Shown piece by piece: positions 36,044 to 40,652 of a DNA stretch of 40,652 bases. The notes under the pieces were generated by a model that did not search any database, was not told the origin of the DNA, and saw nothing but the letters and a program-made list of their open reading frames with translations. Within the stretch, counting starts at the first letter, position 1, and the number at the start of each line of letters is the position of its first letter. The position numbers and the translations under genes are program-made. Source of the DNA: Verrucomicrobiota bacterium. GTDB taxonomy: Bacteria > Verrucomicrobiota > Kiritimatiellia > Kiritimatiellales > Pontiellaceae. Location: NCBI GenBank assembly GCA_024279685.1, contig JAJRRI010000011.1, positions 1 to 40,652 on the forward strand, given 5' to 3'.

Positions 36044-37041
36044 ATTCAAGAACCCAAGCCCTCTCACTCGTTAAATCATTGCAAGCGCGATTTGTCCGTG
36101 GCTTGGAAGCGTGGGGGGGCGAAACGTTCACCTCGGATGAATGGATGCGCGACGATGGGCGGCATGGCGGCGGTATACGGTATGGTATTGCCGACAGCGA
36201 ACGGCTCGGCCGTGCTTCTGTGAATGTTTCACAGGTTCACTATGACGACGAACCAGAGCGTAAACTGGGTTCCGCCACCGCCATTTCCACCATTGTACAC
36301 CCCGCGCACCCTAAGGCGCCGTCGGTACATATCCATGTTAGTTGGACGGAACTTAAAAATGGAAAGGACTATTGGCGAGTCATGGCCGATTTGAATCCAT
36401 CCGTCTTGAATCCAAAACAGGCTACCCAATTCACGGAAGCACTTCGTGAGGCCGCGCCCGCCGTTTTTGAAGAAGCGGCGGAACAAGGCGATCGTTATTT
36501 TTTTATTCCAGCCCTTGGCCGACCGCGCGGTGCCTCACATTTTTATCTCGAAAATTATACCACCACCGACCCCTCTTCCGATCTGTTACTTGCCCAACGA
36601 GTCGGGGAAGTAGCGATTGATACCTACCTTCAAATTCTGAACGAACCCACATTAATCGATACCGCCCCCTCGGAGATGGAAAAAGCCGTGCAATTGGCCT
36701 ATCATACGCTCTACTTCTTCCAAGTGCTCACGCTCGACCGCGGAACCACAGCGGGGTTGCTGGTGCACAACCAGAACGACATGGGTATTCTCGGTTCGCT
36801 GCCGCCTCGGATCGATAAAAACCTATTGGGCTCCTGGCGTTCGCGGATGGAAGCGCCACAAGATCGACTGCTCGATGCTCTGATTGCCGTGTTACCGCAT
36901 ACTGGAACCTGCGTGATTGACGAGGGGGTAAAACAAAAGCTCGCCGCCGCCGTTCGGGCGCATTACCAAGCTCATCCTGAAGCGCTCGATCTGCAAGCGG
37001 CTGGCAACAGCACGCCACCGACCCTCGAAAATCATAAATAG
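36040..37041 (+). CDS. divergent HemF-fold (coproporphyrinogen oxidase-like) protein
   Basis: A 333-aa protein whose ATG overlaps the kinase stop (ATGA, 36040-36043), with AGGAG inside the kinase end: translational coupling. It follows the HemF pattern from end to end: WMRDDGRHGGG, ASVNVSQVH, AISTIVHPAHPKAPSVHIHV, MADLNPS and DRGTTAGL...GILGSLPPR. However, the family's KHRNE block is replaced (FFIPALGRPRG), the WWFGGG segment is YWRVMA, and the GGRTES segment is HNQNDMG. True HemF uses O2 to decarboxylate coproporphyrinogen III; with these changes, activity is doubtful. The coupling to a kinase suggests a regulatory partner or a substrate of it. A true but unusual oxidase is the alternative. 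Confidence 0.68.
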   Translation: MNSRTQALSLVKSLQARFVRGLEAWGGETFTSDEWMRDDGRHGGGIRYGIADSERLGRASVNVSQVHYDDEPERKLGSATAISTIVHPAHPKAPSVHIHVSWTELKNGKDYWRVMADLNPSVLNPKQATQFTEALREAAPAVFEEAAEQGDRYFFIPALGRPRGASHFYLENYTTTDPSSDLLLAQRVGEVAIDTYLQILNEPTLIDTAPSEMEKAVQLAYHTLYFFQVLTLDRGTTAGLLVHNQNDMGILGSLPPRIDKNLLGSWRSRMEAPQDRLLDALIAVLPHTGTCVIDEGVKQKLAAAVRAHYQAHPEALDLQAAGNSTPPTLENHK

Positions 37042-37127
37042 GGAAAATCCGCGTGGAATCTAGTCCCCGTCTGATCGAATTTAGCGGCACGATTCTTAAA
37101 CCATCATAGATGGGGTAGAGGGGATGC

Positions 37128-37285
37128 TCTATATATTATACGAAATTAACTGAACTAGAATTCGTTTCACACGAAGGCACAAAGTCACGAAGCAAGGAGA
37201 CTGAAAAGAGTCTTGGTGGCTTGGTGTCTTAAGCAACCGAAGGGCGCGAGCGTGAGTCGTCATACGAATCAGTCTAATATATAGA
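37128..37285. repeat. palindromic spacer repeat, 'cgaaggcac' type
   Basis: It has perfect 11-bp inverted ends, tctatatatta (37128-37138) and taatatataga (37275-37285). The inner arms acgaaggcacaaagtcacga (37171-37190) and cttggtggcttggtgtctt (37212-37230) pair at about 15 of 19 positions. Its left part, attatacgaaattaactgaa, resembles that of the repeat at 19355 and the palindrome at 37318. It lies in the gap between the converging HemF-like and protease genes. GGCACGAAG-type spacers of this kind are, from memory, widespread in environmental genomes. Confidence 0.65.
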
Positions 37286-37317
37286 CGGGGTTTAAATGGA
37301 TTCTTTCAGCTCAATTC

Positions 37318-37343
37318 AATACGAATTAAGTTAATTTCGTATT
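37318..37343. terminator. AT-rich palindrome overlapping the protease stop codon
   Basis: aatacgaatt-aagttaa-tttcgtatt is a near-perfect 26-bp palindrome covering two bases of the minus-strand TAA stop (37342-37344). It has no T run, so a terminator role is uncertain. It shares tacgaaattaact with the left part of the 37128 repeat, so it may be a cut-off piece of that family. Confidence 0.4.
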
Positions 37344-39483
37344 ACTCGGCTACCGTACGGTCACTTGATGTCAGGATGGGAGCATCCATCGGTGCGTATT
37401 TAAGAGCGATTAGGTCCGAGAGGATTTCAAGCGTCTCTTGGAGTACAATATCTGGACGGTCCTCATCCTCGTCGTCATCGAGGAAGGCACCGGACTGGAT
37501 ATTATCTAGCTCCTTTTCAGCTTCGGCTTGGGCAATACGATTGGTGAGTGAGAGCGAAACGGTCTTGGTTTCGAAGCGTTCTTTAAGCCGTTCGCGCCGT
37601 TGCAAGAAGACCTGAAATTCTGCGTTTTTTCCAATCCGTTCTTTAGAGTATTCAGCGAGCTGGGGAATGAGTTCTGTCAGGCCGGTCGCGGTGCGGTACA
37701 TGGCCGGGCGGATGGTGTCCCAGGGCAAGGCGTGCTCGAGGGAATCTTCACCAATGTCCATCACATCGAGGTAGGAGGGGATAATAATATCGGGGGTAAC
37801 GCCTTTGAGTTGGGTGGATCCGCCGTTGATGCGGTAGAAGCCGGCGGTGGTCAGCTTGAGCGATCCGCGCCGGTCGCCGCCCAGTGGCATGAGGGTTTGC
37901 ACGGTGCCTTTGCCGTGCGTCTGCCGATCGCCCACGATGATGGCGCGTTTGTAGTCTTGCAACGCGGCGGCAAGAATTTCGGAGGCCGAGGCACTGAGCC
38001 GGTTGACCAGAATGATCAGCGGGCCGTCATAGTTAATTTCGGGGTCGGCATCGGGTAGCACCTGGATGCCGCGCCGTTCTTTAACCTGTACGATGGGGCC
38101 TGAGGAGATAAAAAATCCAGCGATATCAATGGATTCTACGAGCGAGCCGCCGCCGTTATTGCGGAGGTCAACAATGAGTCCTTCAATCCCTTCAAGCATG
38201 AGCTCATTGATGAGTCGGAGAACATCGGTGGAGGCTCGCCGTGCATTTTTTTCGTGTTTACTGGCGGCGGTGAAGTCGGCGTAGAAGTCGGGCAGGGTGA
38301 TAACGCCGAGCCGCCGGGTGTTACCGTCGCTAAGTTCAACCTTCTTAACTTCGCCCTTGGCGGCTTGTTCTTCGAGCTTCACTTCGTCGCGGATGAGATC
38401 GATTTTTTTAGTCAGCGTGCCGGAGCGGTCGGAGGCCGGAATGACGGTTAGAATGACTTTGGAATCAATTTCGCCGCGGATAAGGCGGACCGCCTTGTAG
38501 AGTGGCCAGTGCAGGATACTCACCGGTTCTTCGTCGCCTTGAGCAACGGCTATAATTTTATCGCCGGCTTTTAAGCGGCCATCTTGATCGGCGGGGCCAC
38601 CGGGGATGACGCGAACAATGCGGGCGGAGCCGTCGGCCGGCCGGAGCATGGCCCCGATGCCGACGAGTGAAAGTTTCATGTTGATATCAAAATCCTCAAC
38701 GCTGCTGGGCGAGAGATAGTCGGAGTGCGGATCATAGACATGCGAGAAGGCGGTGAGGTAGCGTTGGAGTAGCATTTCTTCGTCGAACGATTCGATCGTG
38801 AGCGCAAACTGCTTGTATCGTTCGAGAATGAACTCCTCGGGAGAGAGCTTGGCTTTTTCGGCTTCTGGGTCGTATTCCTCTTCTGACTCAGCTTCGGCGA
38901 CGAGGTTCGTGGAAATGGATTCATCGGAATCCAGAGGAGACTCCGCATCCTCTTCTTCATCGGCATAAACCTGTTGGGAGACCAGCCGGGCGATGTATTC
39001 ATTTTTGACCCGCTTGCGCCATAGTTCGTTCCACTCGGTTTCGGTGGCTGGCCAGTCGGCCTTCTGCCGATCCCAGAGGAAGGTTTCGGCGGTCGTGGTA
39101 TCAAATCCTTGTTCGAGCAGTTTTTTGGTGAAGGCCATGCGGTCTTCGATTCGCTCTACCAAAACATCGTACGCGCGGATGGCAAAGCTGATGTTGCCTT
39201 TGCGCAGGCGCTTGGCCAATTCGGTGGACTCCTCGGTAAAGGCATCGATATCGGATTGGAGGTAGTAGCTGCGCGAGGGGTCGAGTGCACCGATGTATAG
39301 ATTAAAGGCGTTGGTGGCGATGTTCTCGTCGAGCGGGAGTTGGTTGAGGTGGAAGACCGGGAGGGAGTAGGCCACCGATCGGGAAATCTTTTTCGTATTA
39401 AGGTCACTTTTTTCCACCTCGCAACTTCCAAGCATGGGAAGAACAGCGAGTAGGGCAATCAAGCGGAAGGGGTTGTGTTTCAT
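37342..39483 (-). CDS. prc: S41 carboxy-terminal processing protease (Prc/Tsp-like lipoprotein)
   Basis: A 713-aa protease. The leader MKHNPFRLIALLAVLPMLGSC ends in a good lipobox (LGSC), so it is probably a periplasm-facing lipoprotein. An N-terminal helical domain (to about 240) precedes the PDZ domain (about 265-345: IGAMLRPADGSARIVRVIPG, then GPADQDG...KAGDKI). The S41 core has the nucleophile Ser in NRLSASASEILAAAL and the general-base Lys in THGKGTVQ. A Tsp-type C-terminal helical domain follows. It cleaves proteins from their C-terminus during envelope quality control or maturation. I start at ATG 39483, with AAGGA six bases upstream, not at the in-frame 39504. An acidic insert (EEEDAESPLDSDE) near 178-215 is unusual. 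Confidence 0.9.
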   Translation of the reverse strand: MKHNPFRLIALLAVLPMLGSCEVEKSDLNTKKISRSVAYSLPVFHLNQLPLDENIATNAFNLYIGALDPSRSYYLQSDIDAFTEESTELAKRLRKGNISFAIRAYDVLVERIEDRMAFTKKLLEQGFDTTTAETFLWDRQKADWPATETEWNELWRKRVKNEYIARLVSQQVYADEEEDAESPLDSDESISTNLVAEAESEEEYDPEAEKAKLSPEEFILERYKQFALTIESFDEEMLLQRYLTAFSHVYDPHSDYLSPSSVEDFDINMKLSLVGIGAMLRPADGSARIVRVIPGGPADQDGRLKAGDKIIAVAQGDEEPVSILHWPLYKAVRLIRGEIDSKVILTVIPASDRSGTLTKKIDLIRDEVKLEEQAAKGEVKKVELSDGNTRRLGVITLPDFYADFTAASKHEKNARRASTDVLRLINELMLEGIEGLIVDLRNNGGGSLVESIDIAGFFISSGPIVQVKERRGIQVLPDADPEINYDGPLIILVNRLSASASEILAAALQDYKRAIIVGDRQTHGKGTVQTLMPLGGDRRGSLKLTTAGFYRINGGSTQLKGVTPDIIIPSYLDVMDIGEDSLEHALPWDTIRPAMYRTATGLTELIPQLAEYSKERIGKNAEFQVFLQRRERLKERFETKTVSLSLTNRIAQAEAEKELDNIQSGAFLDDDEDEDRPDIVLQETLEILSDLIALKYAPMDAPILTSSDRTVAE

Positions 39484-39640
39484 GAATTTCCTTTTCTGAG
39501 TCATAAAAGCCGAACTTTATCGGCCAAACGGCCGCAAAACAAGCCTACTTTCCGGCGGAGATTTTAGATTTTTGTTTTTAACCCGCCGATCGTTGCGGTA
39601 CATTCACCGGCTTGAAACCCATTAAAGGCAGGAAAGTATA

Positions 39641-40652
39641 ATGACCCAGAAATTGACCGAACGTTCAGAATGGAAGGCGCTTAAAGCGCATTATGCAGAA
39701 ATAGAAGGCACGCATCTTCGCGATCTCTTTTCCGATACGGACCGCGCCGCGCAATTTACCCTTAAAGCGGGCGACCTGCTACTCGACTACTCCAAAAACC
39801 GCATCACCACCGAAACCATGCAGAAATTGGGTGCCCTTGCCGAGTCGGCCGATCTTAAGAAATGGATCGAAGCCATGTTCACCGGCGAAAAAATAAACGC
39901 AACCGAAGAACGCTCCGTCTTGCACATCGCTCTCCGCTCGCCGAAAGAGGCGGTGATTCAGGTCGACGGCGAAAACGTAATTCCGAAAATTCATACGGTG
40001 CTTGATCAAATGGCCGCTTTTTCCAATCAAGTCCGCTCCGGCGGATGGAAAGGATTCACCGGTAAGAAAATTAAAAATATCGTCAACATTGGAATCGGCG
40101 GCTCCGACCTCGGGCCGGTCATGGCGTGCGAAGCCCTTAAATCCTATGCCCAACGCGATCTCAATCTTATTTTCGTTTCGAATGTCGACGGCACCCACAT
40201 AGTTGAAGCTCTCGATGGCTTAGAGGCCGAAGAGACGCTCTTTATCATTGCCTCAAAAACCTTCACCACGCAAGAAACCATGACGAACGCACACTCCGCC
40301 CGATCATGGTGCTTGGACACGTTGAAAGATGAAGCCGCGATTGCCAAACATTTTGTTGCCCTCTCCACCGATGCCGAATTGGTTTCTGAGTTCGGGATTG
40401 ATCTCGCGAACATGTTTGTGTTCTGGGATTGGGTCGGCGGGCGTTATTCCCTCACCTCTGCCATCGGCCTGCCGGTCATGCTCGCGATCGGTCCAGAAAA
40501 TTTTACCGAACTACTGGCGGGGTACCACCAAATGGATACCCATTTTCGCACCGCGCCGTTCGCTGAAAATATGCCCGTCATCCTGGCGCTGCTTGGAATT
40601 TGGTACAACAATTTCTTCGGTGCAGAATCGCAAGCCATTCTGCCGTACGACC
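39641..40652 (+). CDS. pgi: glucose-6-phosphate isomerase (5' part, cut by the window edge)
   Basis: The open frame starts [20 protein letters not shown], with an AGGAAAG site upstream, and runs off the end after 337 codons; full-length Pgi is about 540 aa. Family signs are [20 protein letters not shown], the phosphate-binding [36 protein letters not shown], and [18 protein letters not shown]. It interconverts glucose-6-phosphate and fructose-6-phosphate in the cytoplasm. It is divergent from the protease gene, with a 157-bp gap. A housekeeping gene, it marks the end of the accessory polysaccharide region. Confidence 0.95.
   Translation, partial: MTQKLTERSEWKALKAHYAEIEGTHLRDLFSDTDRAAQFTLKAGDLLLDYSKNRITTETMQKLGALAESADLKKWIEAMFTGEKINATEERSVLHIALRSPKEAVIQVDGENVIPKIHTVLDQMAAFSNQVRSGGWKGFTGKKIKNIVNIGIGGSDLGPVMACEALKSYAQRDLNLIFVSNVDGTHIVEALDGLEAEETLFIIASKTFTTQETMTNAHSARSWCLDTLKDEAAIAKHFVALSTDAELVSEFGIDLANMFVFWDWVGGRYSLTSAIGLPVMLAIGPENFTELLAGYHQMDTHFRTAPFAENMPVILALLGIWYNNFFGAESQAILPYD

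Overview
The window looks like a chromosomal segment of a marine or sediment anaerobe of the PVC group, most likely Kiritimatiellota (Pontiella-like). This is inferred from gene content only: type I sulfatases, secreted LamG-fold proteins, a PEP-CTERM tail, paired small SHD1-like proteins, a Ser/Thr kinase with a sulfatase-modifying-factor-like tail, and GPH sugar transport instead of SusCD/TonB genes. No rRNA, tRNA or CRISPR array was seen.

Layout. 1-2.5 kb: two paralogous SHD1-like secreted proteins, then a chimeric scar made of a copied 5' end of the kinase gene from 33.4 kb joined to an IS30-type transposase remnant. 2.7-13.4 kb (+): a GPH-type sugar symporter, a LamG/PEP-CTERM protein, two sulfatases (one exported, one apparently cytoplasmic), a GH130-like enzyme, a GH39-like enzyme and a GH20 beta-hexosaminidase. 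13.8-17.9 kb (-): a large LamG-LamG-barrel gene split by one frameshift, divergent from a LacI-family regulator (18.2-19.3 kb). 20-25 kb (+): two tandem GH5-like enzymes and a double-LamG protein. 25.5-32.9 kb (-): a three-gene set of surface protein, intact 1371-aa paralogue of the split protein, and sialate O-acetylesterase-like lipoprotein. 33.4-37 kb (+): Ser/Thr kinase with PEGA-like and FGE-like domains, overlapping by ATGA a divergent HemF-fold protein. 37.3-39.5 kb (-): S41 processing protease. 39.6 kb to the end: pgi, cut by the window edge.

How the genes may work together (inference): exported enzymes (sulfatase 1, GH20, GH5 pair, esterase, LamG proteins) trim a sulfated, acetylated, hexosamine-containing polysaccharide. 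The GPH symporter imports fragments, and the leaderless sulfatase 2, GH130 and GH39 enzymes finish the job in the cytoplasm.

The most interesting finds are: (1) a 15-bp motif, TTTCGRWATATTTCK, upstream of six transcription units, all polysaccharide-related; (2) the kinase/FGE-like fusion coupled to a HemF-like protein with altered active-site blocks; (3) a single-base frameshift at a T6 run whose -1 frame restores the full-length paralogue; (4) the 95% identical copy of the kinase gene start beside an IS30 scar; (5) a three-copy MITE-like repeat plus three palindromic spacer repeats in intergenic gaps.
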